DNA from: Pseudoteredinibacter isoporae
Lineage (GTDB): Bacteria; Pseudomonadota; Gammaproteobacteria; Pseudomonadales; Cellvibrionaceae
NCBI RefSeq assembly: GCF_011602085.1
Contig: NZ_JAAONY010000003.1
Location: 496,001 to 560,000, forward strand
DNA: 64,000 nt
Direction: 5' to 3'
The position numbers were made by a program, and so were the translations under genes. Every line of letters begins with the position of its first letter. Within the stretch, counting starts at the first letter, position 1. This document shows positions 17,579 through 27,359 of this stretch, one piece after another. The notes beneath the pieces are model-generated. The model did not search any database, was not told the DNA's origin, and worked only from the letters and a program-made list of their open reading frames with translations.

Positions 17579-17855
17579 GGGCTCTCCGTCAATTTCCAGT
17601 CACTTCTTGGATTACAGTTCTTGTTGAGCAAGAGGCGTGCCATTATTTCGCCTGGGGCAAATCCTCTGAACTCAGAATAGACCAATGTGCGCAAAAGGCG
17701 TTTTGCAGGAGGAGCGTTTCAAGGTGGCGAACGAAGCCGTATATCTTGGAGAGAGAGGAAAAAATCGAGGATAAGCGGGGAACAAGCGCATCGGGCCCTT
17801 CGCGATGCCCGATGCTTCATCCGGAATATTCAAAAATGCACTTCAATCAGATGCC

Positions 17856-19508
17856 TCAAGCGTAGGAATCCACCAAACCCAAACGTTGAATAACAGGTGG
17901 CGCAGCTGCCTCAGGCTCGGTCGGCTCCTCACCTTCGTTCATACCCGCCATACTGTCATGCTCATCAGAGCGCTGCTGGGCGCCTTCTCCACCAACATTC
18001 ACATCGGTTAAATCCAGACCTTGCTCCTGAAACATCTCTCGCAAGCGGGCGGAGGTTTGATCCAGCGCTTCACGAACGCTGGCATGGGGGCTATTGATCG
18101 TTACCTGGGCCTGTTCCTGGTTCAGCTGAATTTTAATTTGCAGGCTGCCCAGCTCCGGTGGATCCAACCTGATTTCAGCGCGAGAAATATTGCGCGCCGA
18201 AAACCAGGCGACTTTCTCCGCCACTTCGGCTTTCCATTGGGCCTGATTCAAATCGGATTGCATGCTGCTGCGCCCCTGTACATCAGCAGAGCGTTGCATT
18301 TGAAAGCTGTGCTCCAGACCACTTAAGCGCCCCTGACTCTGGCTGTGATTGATGCCAGCCGCTTCACCATAGCCGGTGGCACTGGGTGAAGCGACAATTT
18401 CTCTGGGAACCACATTTGGAGAAGCCTCCTTGAGCAAACCACTCAGAGAATGCGCGCCCTGCGCAGATTTGGCATTCTGTGCGATCAGTTCACCCGGGCT
18501 ATCCTCTTGAGCGGCATCGTCACCCAGCTCGCCTTCCACAGCTGTTTCGTTCAATAAGGGGTTCGCTGTCAAGGTTGATTTAGACTCTGATGTCGAAGTT
18601 ACGTGTTTAGACTCAGCACTCGCCACAGCGCGCAACCCTGAAACCTGCTCGGCCACCTTGTTGGATACTGCTGCCGGCATAACGGCCTCAGCTTCGACCT
18701 CCAGATCGCCAGCGATGACCTCAGTTTCTTGAGCCGATGATTCAGCTTCGCCTGGCAAAGCCAGATCTTCCCCCTCTTGTAGCCCATCCAGGGTTTCTGG
18801 CCCTTCAGCCTCTGCCTGTTCTCCATCGTTATTTTTTGCCGATGAGCCCCCGGTAAGCAGCAATTCAATAAAGCTTTCCGGACCTGATTCACCTGAGCCA
18901 TCGCTGTCTTCTCCATTTTCTGGCGCCAGCTTATCGGAAGTCGCAGGATCAGAGACACCAAGCAAGGCCAGTAAAAACTTTTCTCTGGCACTGAGCTCCT
19001 TGGAAGGCTGCTCGGAGTTCTGCTGTGATTGAGCCGGAGTATTCTCGTGAACGGTCTCGGGAGGATTACTCTCATCATCAACGGACGGGCGTTGCGAAGA
19101 AACCTGCTTTTCGGTTTTTCCAGCAACCGTATCACTGGAATCCGGCTTTTCGGCTTCTGCACGTGAAGCCGCTTTGTTATGCGAAGCGCGATCCATCTCG
19201 GCTCTTGAAGACCCGGCAGCCGAATCTGAACGGCGAGTTTCCGGTGTAGCGTCAGCCTTGTGATCCTGATGCTTGTCCGCTTGCCGGTCGTGGCGTCGAT
19301 CATTGGCATTACTTTGCTGCGGGCTTAGCCGCTCAGGGCGTTCCCGAGGTTCATGAAGCTCACGTCCCAGATTCTGAGGCGACTTTTTCGATTGCAGCGT
19401 CCAATGCTCAGCAAAGCTTTGCGACGCATCGGATTTCGATTCTGGACGCGAAACGGGCTTCGGGGAGGAAATACTGTTTAATAAAATATCACTGGTATTC
19501 GCTGGCAT
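17856..19508 (-). CDS. fliK: FliK, hook-length control protein
   Basis: FliK is secreted during hook growth as a molecular ruler and triggers the FlhB switch when the hook is complete. The conserved part is the C-terminal domain (about 430-520), with WKAEVAEKVAWFSARNISRA, IRLDPPELGSLQIKIQLNQ and a long amphipathic helix ending RLREMFQEQGLDL. The other 430 residues are hydrophilic, Ser/Glu/Gln/Ala-rich and poorly conserved, as normal for the ruler part. Length (550) exceeds that of enteric FliK (405), which fits the enlarged hook protein here. It probably has its own sigma54 promoter 200 bases upstream. Confidence 0.93.
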   Translation of the reverse strand: MPANTSDILLNSISSPKPVSRPESKSDASQSFAEHWTLQSKKSPQNLGRELHEPRERPERLSPQQSNANDRRHDRQADKHQDHKADATPETRRSDSAAGSSRAEMDRASHNKAASRAEAEKPDSSDTVAGKTEKQVSSQRPSVDDESNPPETVHENTPAQSQQNSEQPSKELSAREKFLLALLGVSDPATSDKLAPENGEDSDGSGESGPESFIELLLTGGSSAKNNDGEQAEAEGPETLDGLQEGEDLALPGEAESSAQETEVIAGDLEVEAEAVMPAAVSNKVAEQVSGLRAVASAESKHVTSTSESKSTLTANPLLNETAVEGELGDDAAQEDSPGELIAQNAKSAQGAHSLSGLLKEASPNVVPREIVASPSATGYGEAAGINHSQSQGRLSGLEHSFQMQRSADVQGRSSMQSDLNQAQWKAEVAEKVAWFSARNISRAEIRLDPPELGSLQIKIQLNQEQAQVTINSPHASVREALDQTSARLREMFQEQGLDLTDVNVGGEGAQQRSDEHDSMAGMNEGEEPTEPEAAAPPVIQRLGLVDSYA

Positions 19509-19707
19509 TGCCTGATTTCCTTTTTCGCTACCTGCTTAAGCGGCAAGCCTTTGCCCCCGGCAGGACAAAAACGTACACAAATGAACCTTGTAACGAGCTA
19601 TATATGAGTTTGGAACTCTCTACCGGGGCCTTTCCCCCTCTGTGGGCCTGTCTTAGCCCATCAAAACTCAGCTAGAGATTTCTCTTTAGAACTACGCAGT
19701 AAGAGTT

Positions 19708-19723
19708 AGCAAATGGAATGCCA
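19708..19723 (-). promoter_or_regulatory. Candidate sigma54 promoter for fliK
   Basis: On the minus strand this reads TGGCATTCCATTTGCT, with GG and GC separated by exactly 10 bases, as required for -24/-12 promoters (consensus TGGCAC-N5-TTGC). It lies 200 bases upstream of the fliK start and just beyond the hpt stop. The first 15 bases are identical to the candidate upstream of flgF (59094-59109). Confidence 0.6.
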
Positions 19724-19753
19724 AAGATTGGAAATCAGAAAATCGGAGGGGGT

Positions 19754-20095
19754 TTATCGTTCCACAACGCGGGCAAACCGCCCCATCACCCGATCGTATT
19801 CAGCACAAAGTTGGGGAAATAACGCCACCACTTCCCCCTGACTGCCCGCTCGGGAAGATTGAACGATTTGATGACACAAGGCTTCCATATTCACAGCTCC
19901 CACATTGGAACTGCTGCCCTTGAGACTGTGGGCGGCATCAATAACATCACTCAACGCACCATCGTCGAGTGCCTGCTGAATAGTGGACAAGCGGAATTCC
20001 GTATCTTTGCGATACGTTTCAATGAGTAACTTTAAGTCATCACCCATCAGCTGGCGTAACTCATCCAGCAACTCTTCATTCAGTACATCTGCCAT
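19754..20095 (-). CDS. Stand-alone Hpt phosphotransfer protein
   Basis: The product is a 113-residue histidine phosphotransfer domain. The start chosen is the ATG at 20095, with AAGGA 8 bases upstream; the frame is open for 16 more codons. The phospho-histidine is H56 in DAAHSLKGSSSNVGA, and the helices around it match the Hpt fold. It lies between fliJ and fliK on the same strand but is 298 bases from fliJ. In some Pseudomonas loci an Hpt gene and a response-regulator gene occupy this position; here no dedicated receiver partner is adjacent. Its partner kinase and its function are unknown. Confidence 0.9.
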   Translation of the reverse strand: MADVLNEELLDELRQLMGDDLKLLIETYRKDTEFRLSTIQQALDDGALSDVIDAAHSLKGSSSNVGAVNMEALCHQIVQSSRAGSQGEVVALFPQLCAEYDRVMGRFARVVER

Positions 20096-20393
20096 GGCTA
20101 CGTTCCTTGTGTTCTTGTCTTTGGCGATCGCAGCAAGGCCCATTCAGAAATTCGTCCGATTCTGTTGCGCCATCAAGTTTTGCGCGTTCGCATGAAGCAG
20201 TCCGCGGCCTTCAGGCTTAGGGACTGGGAGTATCATTCATCTACAGTTATGGCCACCATTACCAATAGCTATCATTAAAAAAGTTAGCGATTACCAGCAA
20301 AAAAGTTCCTGAACTGTGGTTTAACTTTAACGGGCTGGGCGTGATTGAACAAGTAAATCACACCAACAGAAAACGTATGGTAAGACAAGCGGA

Positions 20394-20843
20394 TCAGACT
20401 GAGGACATTCGACGAGAGGCTTTTTGGGTGCTGAGTTCATCAATGAGCTTTTGTTCCTGTTTATCAATCATCAACTGCTCTTCCTGTTGATAACGTTCGA
20501 TCAACTCTTCCAGTTTTTTGAGCTTTTGGGATTGTTGTTGCCATAACTGCATTATCGCTTCACAGTGTTCATTCACCTTGGCAACCATAGCCTGTTGCTG
20601 ATCACAGGCCATTTGCATTCTTTGGATAAAACCGCGTTGGCTTTGAATTTGTTGCACATTTGTGTGTTTAAGCGCGCGCACGGAATTCATATAATCATCG
20701 CGATAATCTTTCAATTGCCCGAGTTTGAGTTGTTCCTGCTGAAGATTTTCCTGCTGCTTAGCCAACTGTTCTGAAATTTTGTCCAGATCCTGTTGATTCA
20801 GATTCAGTACAACTTCCAGGCGCTTACTGCGCGACTTCGCCAT
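20394..20843 (-). CDS. fliJ: FliJ, export apparatus coiled-coil protein
   Basis: FliJ is the central stalk of the export ATPase ring and links FliI to FlhA. The 149-residue protein is almost all coiled coil, very rich in Gln, Lys, Glu and Leu (for example RLEVVLNLNQQDLDKISEQL). The start codon shares its A with the fliI stop (TGATG at 20841-20845), which shows translational coupling. It is the last gene of fliEFGHIJ. The 298 bases after it up to hpt contain no open frame I can support. Confidence 0.93.
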   Translation of the reverse strand: MAKSRSKRLEVVLNLNQQDLDKISEQLAKQQENLQQEQLKLGQLKDYRDDYMNSVRALKHTNVQQIQSQRGFIQRMQMACDQQQAMVAKVNEHCEAIMQLWQQQSQKLKKLEELIERYQQEEQLMIDKQEQKLIDELSTQKASRRMSSV

Positions 20844-22237
20844 CAGCTAGCCATATCCTGCTGCGCCTGTGCACCAGCTTGTGATGCATTTTGCTGGTTT
20901 GTCGACAACACCGCATCCAAAATAGAACAGGCCGCGGGATAACTTACCGCCTCGTTCATACCCTGACAAACAAATTGGCGCAAATGTGGAGCCCGATCAA
21001 TGGCCAAATCCACTTCCGGATTGCTGCCAGGGCGATAAGCACCAATATTAATCAGATCCTTGTTTTCCTGGTAGATCGCCAGCAAGCGTTTAAAGGCTTG
21101 CATTTTTTGCAATTGTTCCGGGCTAACAATATTAGGCATAGCTCGCGAAATGGACGCTTCCACATCTATTGCCGGATAGATTCCCTCTTCCGCCAGTCGA
21201 CGAGACAATACAATATGGCCATCCAGAATTGCCCGGGCTGAATCGGCTACCGGATCTTGCAGATCATCGCCTTCAGTCAATACGGTATAGAAAGCCGTGA
21301 TGGAACCGCCGCCGGGTTCGCCGTTACCAGCGCGCTCCACAAGTTGAGGCAGCTTGGCAAAAACGGAAGGTGGATACCCTTTGGTGGCCGGCGGCTCACC
21401 TACCGCAAGGGACACTTCACGCTGAGCCTGAGCATAGCGTGTCAGGGAATCCATAAGCAGCAAAACATTTTTGCCTTGATCACGATAATATTCGGCGATG
21501 CGACAGCACAACTCCGAAGCACGCAAGCGCATGAGCGGCGCTTCATCTGCTGGAGATGCCACCACAACCGAACGCTTTAAACCTTCCTCACCCAGACTGT
21601 GATCAATAAATTCTTTTACTTCGCGGCCACGCTCGCCGATCAAACCGACAACAACGACATCGGCATCCGTAAAGCGCGTCATCATACCCAGCAGAACACT
21701 TTTACCGACGCCACTGCCCGCGAACAATCCAAGTCGCTGGCCGCGACCCACGGTCAACAAGGCATTAATGGCCCGAATCCCTACGTCCATGGGCTCTTGA
21801 ATGGGCGAACGGGAAAGCGGGTTAATGGCTTCGGCCAACAAGGCCAACTTATCCTTCGAGCGCACGGCTCCAAGTCCATCGATTGGTTTGCCCAAACCGT
21901 TAACTACACGCCCCAGCAGCTCGTTGCCAACAGGGATCTGAGTGGTTTTAGTCATTGGGCGGACGCGCGCACCAGGTTCGACACCGGAAAAGTGGGTGAT
22001 CGGCATGAGATACACTTTCTGGCCATTGAAGCCCACAACTTCAGCTTCCACTTCGACACCAGACTGATTGATGATTTGACAGGTTTGGCCAAGGCTTGTG
22101 CGCAGGCCTTCGGCTTCCAATGTCATACCAACCAAGCGTGTCAGCCGCCCTTCTGCCACGTAATCGTATTGAAATTCGCCAGGATTCTGACTCGGGCTCA
22201 GTGCTTTTAACTCAGCGCATAAATCACGCATATTCAC
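20843..22237 (-). CDS. fliI: FliI, flagellar export ATPase
   Basis: FliI is the F1-beta-like hexameric ATPase of the flagellar type III export system. The 464 residues have the Walker A sequence AGSGVGKS (173-180), the Walker B region [20 protein letters not shown], and the family signature [20 protein letters not shown]. The N-terminal beta-barrel domain and C-terminal helical domain are complete. It lies between fliH and fliJ and shares one base with fliJ. Confidence 0.97.
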   Translation of the reverse strand: MNMRDLCAELKALSPSQNPGEFQYDYVAEGRLTRLVGMTLEAEGLRTSLGQTCQIINQSGVEVEAEVVGFNGQKVYLMPITHFSGVEPGARVRPMTKTTQIPVGNELLGRVVNGLGKPIDGLGAVRSKDKLALLAEAINPLSRSPIQEPMDVGIRAINALLTVGRGQRLGLFAGSGVGKSVLLGMMTRFTDADVVVVGLIGERGREVKEFIDHSLGEEGLKRSVVVASPADEAPLMRLRASELCCRIAEYYRDQGKNVLLLMDSLTRYAQAQREVSLAVGEPPATKGYPPSVFAKLPQLVERAGNGEPGGGSITAFYTVLTEGDDLQDPVADSARAILDGHIVLSRRLAEEGIYPAIDVEASISRAMPNIVSPEQLQKMQAFKRLLAIYQENKDLINIGAYRPGSNPEVDLAIDRAPHLRQFVCQGMNEAVSYPAACSILDAVLSTNQQNASQAGAQAQQDMAS

Positions 22238-22277
22238 TTCCTTAAGAACCCTGTTTGCCGGAAACCGGCGCTAGATT

Positions 22278-23153
22278 CTATATCCCACTCTGGGGGGTTG
22301 AATTGTTGTCTTCCTGAATGGGAGACGGGCTGCCCATGGCGACATCCAGATCTTCAGACAGTTCGTCCACTAACTGCCCTTCCGCAAAGCACTCTGTAGA
22401 TTCATCGCTTGTCAAATCACCTTGGGTAAACTGCTCCAACAAGGTCTGCCAACGGGATTCAAAATCCAGGCTGACCTGACTGCAGTCGCTGTTCAGTTGA
22501 CAATCCCAGGGGCCAAGCTCTGGATTGCTCTGTACTTGAAATTCTCCTTCAGGAACGCGCAGCGTATTTTGAACCGTTTCCTGACGATCGGGATGCACTT
22601 GCACCGTCAATTCTTCCACTTTACCTGGTAAAACCTGAATGCCTTTTTGAATAAAATGCGTCAACAACTCAGGACTTTGTTCAAGTTCTTTTTCAATAAA
22701 CTGGCGGGCCAAGCCCGTTACCATATTTAAAATCAGTGGTTTGAGCTGATCCTGTTGTTCGGCAAAAGCCGCCTGCAACAAACGATTTAATTCAGAGAGG
22801 GAATCGGTTTCAGCGCGAAGTGCGGGTTCCAGCTCAGCGCGGATAGACGTTTCACCTTGCTGACGACCTTCCTGAGTTCCAGCATCCACGCCGTGCTTAT
22901 GGCCTTCATCGTAGCCCGCCTGATAACCTTCCTTATGGGCGTGCAATCGAATTTCTTCCAGTTGTTGTGCCGTCAGTGGCTCGACTTCCGCTTCCAATTC
23001 GTCAATGGATTCATCTTCTCCAATTTCGGATGCACGACGATCCTGCGCCAGTTTTTCTTCGGAGGAAATAATAGCGCCAGTGTTTTGATCAAAGGACGGC
23101 AACGTCCAACTGACAAACTCTTCAGCATCCTGTGTGGAAATTTGTTCACCCAT
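22278..23153 (-). CDS. fliH: FliH, export ATPase regulator
   Basis: FliH binds FliI, holds it at the C ring through FliN and restrains its ATPase activity. The 291-residue protein is Glu/Gln-rich. It has a Gly-spaced helical segment with GYQAGYDEGHKHGVDAGTQ (about 95-113), the GxxxG-like repeat typical of FliH. A V-ATPase-E-like C-terminal domain (about 150-255) includes LNMVTGLARQFIEKEL. The last 35 residues are unstructured. It lies 70 bases after fliG. Confidence 0.93.
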   Translation of the reverse strand: MGEQISTQDAEEFVSWTLPSFDQNTGAIISSEEKLAQDRRASEIGEDESIDELEAEVEPLTAQQLEEIRLHAHKEGYQAGYDEGHKHGVDAGTQEGRQQGETSIRAELEPALRAETDSLSELNRLLQAAFAEQQDQLKPLILNMVTGLARQFIEKELEQSPELLTHFIQKGIQVLPGKVEELTVQVHPDRQETVQNTLRVPEGEFQVQSNPELGPWDCQLNSDCSQVSLDFESRWQTLLEQFTQGDLTSDESTECFAEGQLVDELSEDLDVAMGSPSPIQEDNNSTPQSGI

Positions 23154-23223
23154 TTTTTGTCATTACTGTCGCTAAATGTATTCGTGTTTTAGGTACACAC
23201 TGACCCGATATCCAGCCCAAACG

Positions 23224-24249
23224 TTAGAGCATCTGCTCGCCACCGCCACCCAGCATAATTTCGCCAGCGTCGGCCATTTTTCTGGCGATAACCAGAATTT
23301 CTTTCTGGGCCGCTTCCACTTCGGACAATCGAACTGGCCCCTTGGCTTCCAGATCATCACGCAGCAATTCGGCAGCACGTTTCGACATGTTCTTGAAGAT
23401 TTTTTCCTGCAGCGCCACATCGGCACCTTTCAGGGCAACAATCAACATTTCCGAGGAAACTTCACGCAGCAAGGCCTGAATGCCACGGTCGTCCACATCC
23501 TGTAAATTGTCGAAGATGAACATAAGATCCTGAATCTGCTGAGCCATCTGCTCGTCGATTTCCTTGATGGATTCCATCAATTCGCCTTCGACCGCACCAC
23601 CCAGGTTGTTCATAATCTCGGCCGCCACCTGCAGACCACCCATATCCTTGCCCTGACTGGTTGCGCTGCCAGAGAACTGCTTCTCGAGAATATCGTTGAA
23701 TTCCTGCAAAGCTGAAGGCTGAACAGTTTCCAGTGAAGCCACCCGCATCATAATGTCCAGGCGAACTTTGTCCGGCATAAAACTCAGCACTTCCGCAGAC
23801 TGATCCGAATCCAGATACGCCACCACAATGGCCTGAATCTGCGGATGTTCGTCGCGAATAATGTCGGCGATGGAACGTGGCTCCATCCAGCGCAGGGTAT
23901 CCAAACCCGCTGTATTACCGTCCATCAAAATTCGGTCGATCAGGCTACCGGCTTTATCTTCACCCAAAGCGGCGACCAACATCTTGCGAATGTAATCGTC
24001 GGAGCCAACACCCAGCCCCGTCAGAGACTTAACATCATCCAGGAATTTACCCAGTACCACTTCCACCTCTTTCTGGTGGATGTACCCCAAGTCCGTCATT
24101 ACCGAACCCAAGCGGTGTACTTCTTTCGGTCCAAGGTGCTTCAAAATTTCAGCCGCATCGGCTTCACCGAGTGCCATCAATAAAATGGCGGCCTGTTCAA
24201 TCTCCGTACGGGTCGAGCTGCCTTCTATTTGCTTATCGTCTTCAGCCAT
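23224..24249 (-). CDS. fliG: FliG, motor switch protein
   Basis: FliG is the rotor protein that meets the stator and transmits torque. The 341 residues include the N-terminal FliF-binding domain (EQAAILLMALGEADAAEILKHL), the middle domain with the EHPQ motif (DEHPQIQAIVVAYL), and the C-terminal torque helix with charged residues (KIFKNMSKRAAELLRDDLEAKGPVRLSEVEAAQKEIL). No key residue appears to be missing. It begins two bases after the fliF stop, so translation is probably coupled. Confidence 0.97.
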   Translation of the reverse strand: MAEDDKQIEGSSTRTEIEQAAILLMALGEADAAEILKHLGPKEVHRLGSVMTDLGYIHQKEVEVVLGKFLDDVKSLTGLGVGSDDYIRKMLVAALGEDKAGSLIDRILMDGNTAGLDTLRWMEPRSIADIIRDEHPQIQAIVVAYLDSDQSAEVLSFMPDKVRLDIMMRVASLETVQPSALQEFNDILEKQFSGSATSQGKDMGGLQVAAEIMNNLGGAVEGELMESIKEIDEQMAQQIQDLMFIFDNLQDVDDRGIQALLREVSSEMLIVALKGADVALQEKIFKNMSKRAAELLRDDLEAKGPVRLSEVEAAQKEILVIARKMADAGEIMLGGGGEQML

Positions 24250-24251
24250 TA

Positions 24252-25952
24252 TTATTCTTCCTCAGTCACCCAGTCTTTAATTACCAGAGCTACACGTCCG
24301 GCATCTTCAGCAACCAGCGCCTTCACAGTATTGAGCTGGGTTTCATAAGTTTCATCCGGGCTTGGCAACGCCAGGGTTTCTCCGCCAGTTAAGGTAACCG
24401 CATCATCCGACAGGGAGTCGTAGCCTTCCATTTCAACAGCAGCCAATTCAGCCAACTGAGCCGCCTCTTCCGCTTCACGTCGTTCGCGGCCCGACTCCGC
24501 CAGATTTCTCAACAGAGGACGCAGCAAGCCCAACAATAGAATAAGAATAATCAACAAACCCACAGCCTGCTTGGTGAGGTTACCAAACCAGGCCTGCTCC
24601 CAGACCGGTGGTTCTTCAAGAACCTCTTCATCCTTGGCAATGAAGGGCGAATTCAAAACATTGACGCTGTCGCCACGGGCCGAGGAAAAGCCAACGGCAT
24701 CGCGTACCAGAATGGTCATGCGATCCAACTCATCCTGTGTCCAGGGCACTCGACTGCTTTCACCACTGGCATTACTGACCTTGTCGTCAACCACAACAGC
24801 AACGGTCAATCGCTTGATATTGCCCTGTTGGTGACGGGTATAGCTTACGGTGCGATCCAATTCATAGTTGCGCGTCGCTTGGCTGCGCACACGCTCATTC
24901 GCACCTTGTACATTGGGGTTTTGACCATCGGCCTGTTCCGGTGCTTCGGCCATACCGGGCGGCTGATTTGTCAGAGCGCCCGGAATACCAGCGACCAGAT
25001 CATTACCGCGTTGCTCATTCAGGGTTTGCTCACTGCGAATCGCGGGCAAGTCCGGGTTGAATACCTCTTCGGCCTGTTCAACCTGAGTGAAATCGACATC
25101 CGCGCTCACTTCGGCTTTAAAGCCTTCGGGACCCACGACGGGTTCCAGAATGCTGTTAATGCGACGGGTTAGATCGTCTTCGACCTTGCGAGTAAATTCA
25201 CGCTGCTTGGCCGCCATGATCAACTCTTCATTGTCCTCACCCTGGGACAACAAGTTGCCACTCTGATCAACAACCGTCACATTTTCCAATTTCAATTCGG
25301 GAATACTGGACGCCACCAGATTGGCAATCGCCTTTACCTGCTCGGTTTTGATGCTGCGGCCTGCGTATAGATCAACAAATACCGACGCTCTTGGCTCACG
25401 GGCATCGCGCACAAACACCGAACGTTTGGGAATGGCCAGATGCACCCGGGCGTTTTTAACGGTTTTAATGGCAGTGATGGTTCTCGCCAGTTCACCTTCC
25501 AGGCTGCGTTTATAACGAGCGCTTTCCATAAACTGGCTGGTGCCGAGGGGTTGTTCCTGATCGAGCAATTCAAAGCCGGTGCCGTCGGTACTGGCATCAT
25601 TCACTTCCGCCAATTTTATTCTGGCTTGATAGATATCCTGTTCGGCCACCAGAATCGTGTTATTTTTCTGGTCGACCTTGTAATCAATCTCGCTGGCTTC
25701 CAAAAGACGGGCAATTTCGGGAACGTCCAGAATATTGGAGCTGGCAAACAATGGACGGTAGTTATCTTCCTGCGTCCAGAGTACCACTGCAAAACCAATA
25801 GCAACGCTGGCGGCCAAACCGACCATCAAGCCGACCTGACGCATTAAATTAAGATTATTAAAACCTTCGACTAGATCGGATGAAGACTTTTTACCGGATT
25901 CCGCCGCGCCATCGTCCGCGAAATCGCCCATATCAGTTTCTGCAGTGGACAT
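24252..25952 (-). CDS. fliF: FliF, MS-ring protein
   Basis: FliF forms the membrane MS ring on which the motor is built. The first membrane helix is at about 38-60 (MRQVGLMVGLAASVAIGFAV) and the second at about 463-480. Between them lie the ring-building motifs (GFELLDQEQPLGTSQFMESA, VHLAIPKRSVFVRDAREPRASVFVDL) and a less conserved beta-collar region with the flexible stretch QADGQNPNVQ. The C-terminus (VKALVAEDAGRVALVIKDWV) is the FliG-binding helix pair. The length of 566 residues is typical. Confidence 0.97.
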   Translation of the reverse strand: MSTAETDMGDFADDGAAESGKKSSSDLVEGFNNLNLMRQVGLMVGLAASVAIGFAVVLWTQEDNYRPLFASSNILDVPEIARLLEASEIDYKVDQKNNTILVAEQDIYQARIKLAEVNDASTDGTGFELLDQEQPLGTSQFMESARYKRSLEGELARTITAIKTVKNARVHLAIPKRSVFVRDAREPRASVFVDLYAGRSIKTEQVKAIANLVASSIPELKLENVTVVDQSGNLLSQGEDNEELIMAAKQREFTRKVEDDLTRRINSILEPVVGPEGFKAEVSADVDFTQVEQAEEVFNPDLPAIRSEQTLNEQRGNDLVAGIPGALTNQPPGMAEAPEQADGQNPNVQGANERVRSQATRNYELDRTVSYTRHQQGNIKRLTVAVVVDDKVSNASGESSRVPWTQDELDRMTILVRDAVGFSSARGDSVNVLNSPFIAKDEEVLEEPPVWEQAWFGNLTKQAVGLLIILILLLGLLRPLLRNLAESGRERREAEEAAQLAELAAVEMEGYDSLSDDAVTLTGGETLALPSPDETYETQLNTVKALVAEDAGRVALVIKDWVTEEE

Positions 25953-25971
25953 AATAGCCAGACCTCAGCAC

Positions 25972-26340
25972 TTACATTGGCATATTCATAACATCGCGAT
26001 AGGCATCAACCAGTTTGTTGCGCACCTGCAACATTGACTGGAAACTGACGGATGCTTTTTGCGAGGCAATCATGACATCTGTGACGTCCACAGACTTATC
26101 TCCCTGCTCATAGCGCGTTGCAAGGGCTGCCGATTGTTTCTGCACGCTGTTCACCTTGTCGATGGCCTGGTTCATCATGTCTCCGAAGGACGGAACGTCT
26201 TCCGTGGGCTGAACCTTGACGCCGGGGCGTACAGTAGATGCGACCTGGTCTACAGAGGCCGGGCCATTGAACGCCTGGGTCTGTGATTTCAAGGTTCGCA
26301 TTTCCACCAGTAGGCGATTGATATCTACTCGGTCTGTCAT
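25972..26340 (-). CDS. fliE: FliE, rod/MS-ring adapter
   Basis: FliE connects the MS ring to the proximal rod and is the first export substrate. The 122-residue protein ends in the conserved region VDVTDVMIASQKASVSFQSMLQVRNKLVDAY. It is the first gene of fliEFGHIJ. A sigma54-type promoter candidate lies about 70 bases upstream. The gap upstream of fliE (26341-26645) also holds a 9-bp hairpin and a shorter one at 26597-26612, neither followed by a T-run. Confidence 0.95.
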   Translation of the reverse strand: MTDRVDINRLLVEMRTLKSQTQAFNGPASVDQVASTVRPGVKVQPTEDVPSFGDMMNQAIDKVNSVQKQSAALATRYEQGDKSVDVTDVMIASQKASVSFQSMLQVRNKLVDAYRDVMNMPM

Positions 26341-26409
26341 GACAGGGCCTTAAACTTGCGATAAAAAAGTGACAAAAAGCTGGCAGTTCCAGCTCCACAT
26401 CCGATATCA

Positions 26410-26425
26410 AGCACAAAGTGGGCCA
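26410..26425 (-). promoter_or_regulatory. Candidate sigma54 promoter for fliEFGHIJ
   Basis: On the minus strand this reads TGGCCCACTTTGTGCT, with GG-N10-GC spacing. Expected initiation is about 26398, some 58 bases upstream of the fliE start. In Pseudomonas this operon is sigma54- and FleQ-dependent. Confidence 0.55.
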
Positions 26426-26548
26426 AAAGTTGCCACCGTTCGAATGGGGCGGCGAAAAGTTACCGTAATGGCTTATAGACAGAAGAAAAGCTTGAGACTC
26501 CCCTACCGACCAAGGAAATGCATGTTTAGGCACAAAGGGGGCTTGGAA

Positions 26549-26573
26549 GCGGTGTCGCCTAACACGACACCGC
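26549..26573 (-). other. Nine-base-pair hairpin upstream of the fliE promoter
   Basis: GCGGTGTCG and CGACACCGC flank a 7-base loop. It lies between the small upstream gene and the fliE promoter candidate and has no T-run on either strand. It may be a 3'-end structure of the small transcript or a protein-binding site for fliE control. Confidence 0.4.
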
Positions 26574-26645
26574 CAATCGAGGGGATTTGCTCTTCTTAGG
26601 CAACGATGCCTAGAAAAAGGGACTACGGCGTTCTAGCGAACGGTA

Positions 26646-26810
26646 TCACTCAAAATCAAATGGGAATTCCTGGGTTTCACGCCTCAAACGCGCTTCCTCC
26701 AGACGGTCTTCCAAACGCCTGCGGGCGTCCAGTATTTCAACGGTCGGACAAATGACTGACTCCAACTGGGGGTCAAAATCATGCTGTTCTTCTAAGACTT
26801 GATAGCTCAT
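26646..26810 (-). CDS. Small charged protein, 54 residues, function unknown
   Basis: This short open reading frame has strong translation signals: AGGAG 7 bases before the ATG at 26810, and a TGA stop at 26646-26648. It encodes 54 residues, starting MSYQVLEEQHDFDPQLE, then a highly charged helix LDARRRLEDRLEEARLRRE, and ending FPFDFE. The Arg/Glu helix with an acidic aromatic tail recalls the small PA3496-type proteins of Pseudomonas (a recollection, not a search result). It lies 305 bases upstream of fliE on the same strand and divergent from the large surface-protein gene. I judge it a real gene on RBS and composition, but I assign no function. Confidence 0.6.
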   Translation of the reverse strand: MSYQVLEEQHDFDPQLESVICPTVEILDARRRLEDRLEEARLRRETQEFPFDFE

Positions 26811-27359
26811 ACCGATACTCCTGTCGCGATATGCATACTGCGCACGTTGTCTAAAAGTGGGGGACGATGATAAAAATCCGGCCTTTCACCGCTCCCAGCA
26901 GGCCTGCCTGCAAGGGAAAAGTTACCTCTCCGGCGCTTTATCGTCAATAGAAATCTAACCAGCGACAGTGACAGTAATGTGACATGGAATCGTTCAATTC
27001 GGCTTATTTTTTCTCTCATTCCTGGCACCCATATACTCATACTTAAGAGCTAAAAGGATTAGATTCAATCCAGCATTCCATTCATTGTCATTCACTATTG
27101 ATTAAGCCCGAACTGTCAAAGCATCAATTAACCATACCTTAGCCACAGCAAATCAGAAGGTCTGCTAACACTATTTACTCAGACCAATTCCATTAATTAA
27201 AACTAGATTAATGACTAATTATGGTTTTTCAGCTGGCATATGGAACAACTTCACAAATCTCGTATTATCGCCACAACATTAAATGCTGGGAGCATGGACG
27301 TCTGTTTGCTCCACCCACCTTTATATGCGCAACGACATTAAAAAAATCAGGTAACGATT
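26811..27359. promoter_or_regulatory. Divergent regulatory region before the surface-protein gene
   Basis: This 549-base AT-rich gap separates two divergent genes and has no convincing open frame. It contains an inverted repeat CATTAAT-N9-ATTAATG at 27191-27213, a candidate operator. GGAGCA / TGCTCC at 27289-27294 and 27307-27312 would make a hairpin shortly before the plus-strand start. I could not pick out a confident sigma70, sigma54 or sigma28 promoter for the plus-strand gene. Confidence 0.4.

Noticed and set aside
26597-26612. TAGGCA / TGCCTA hairpin as a terminator of the 54-residue gene
   Set aside because: Short stem and no T-run on the minus strand.
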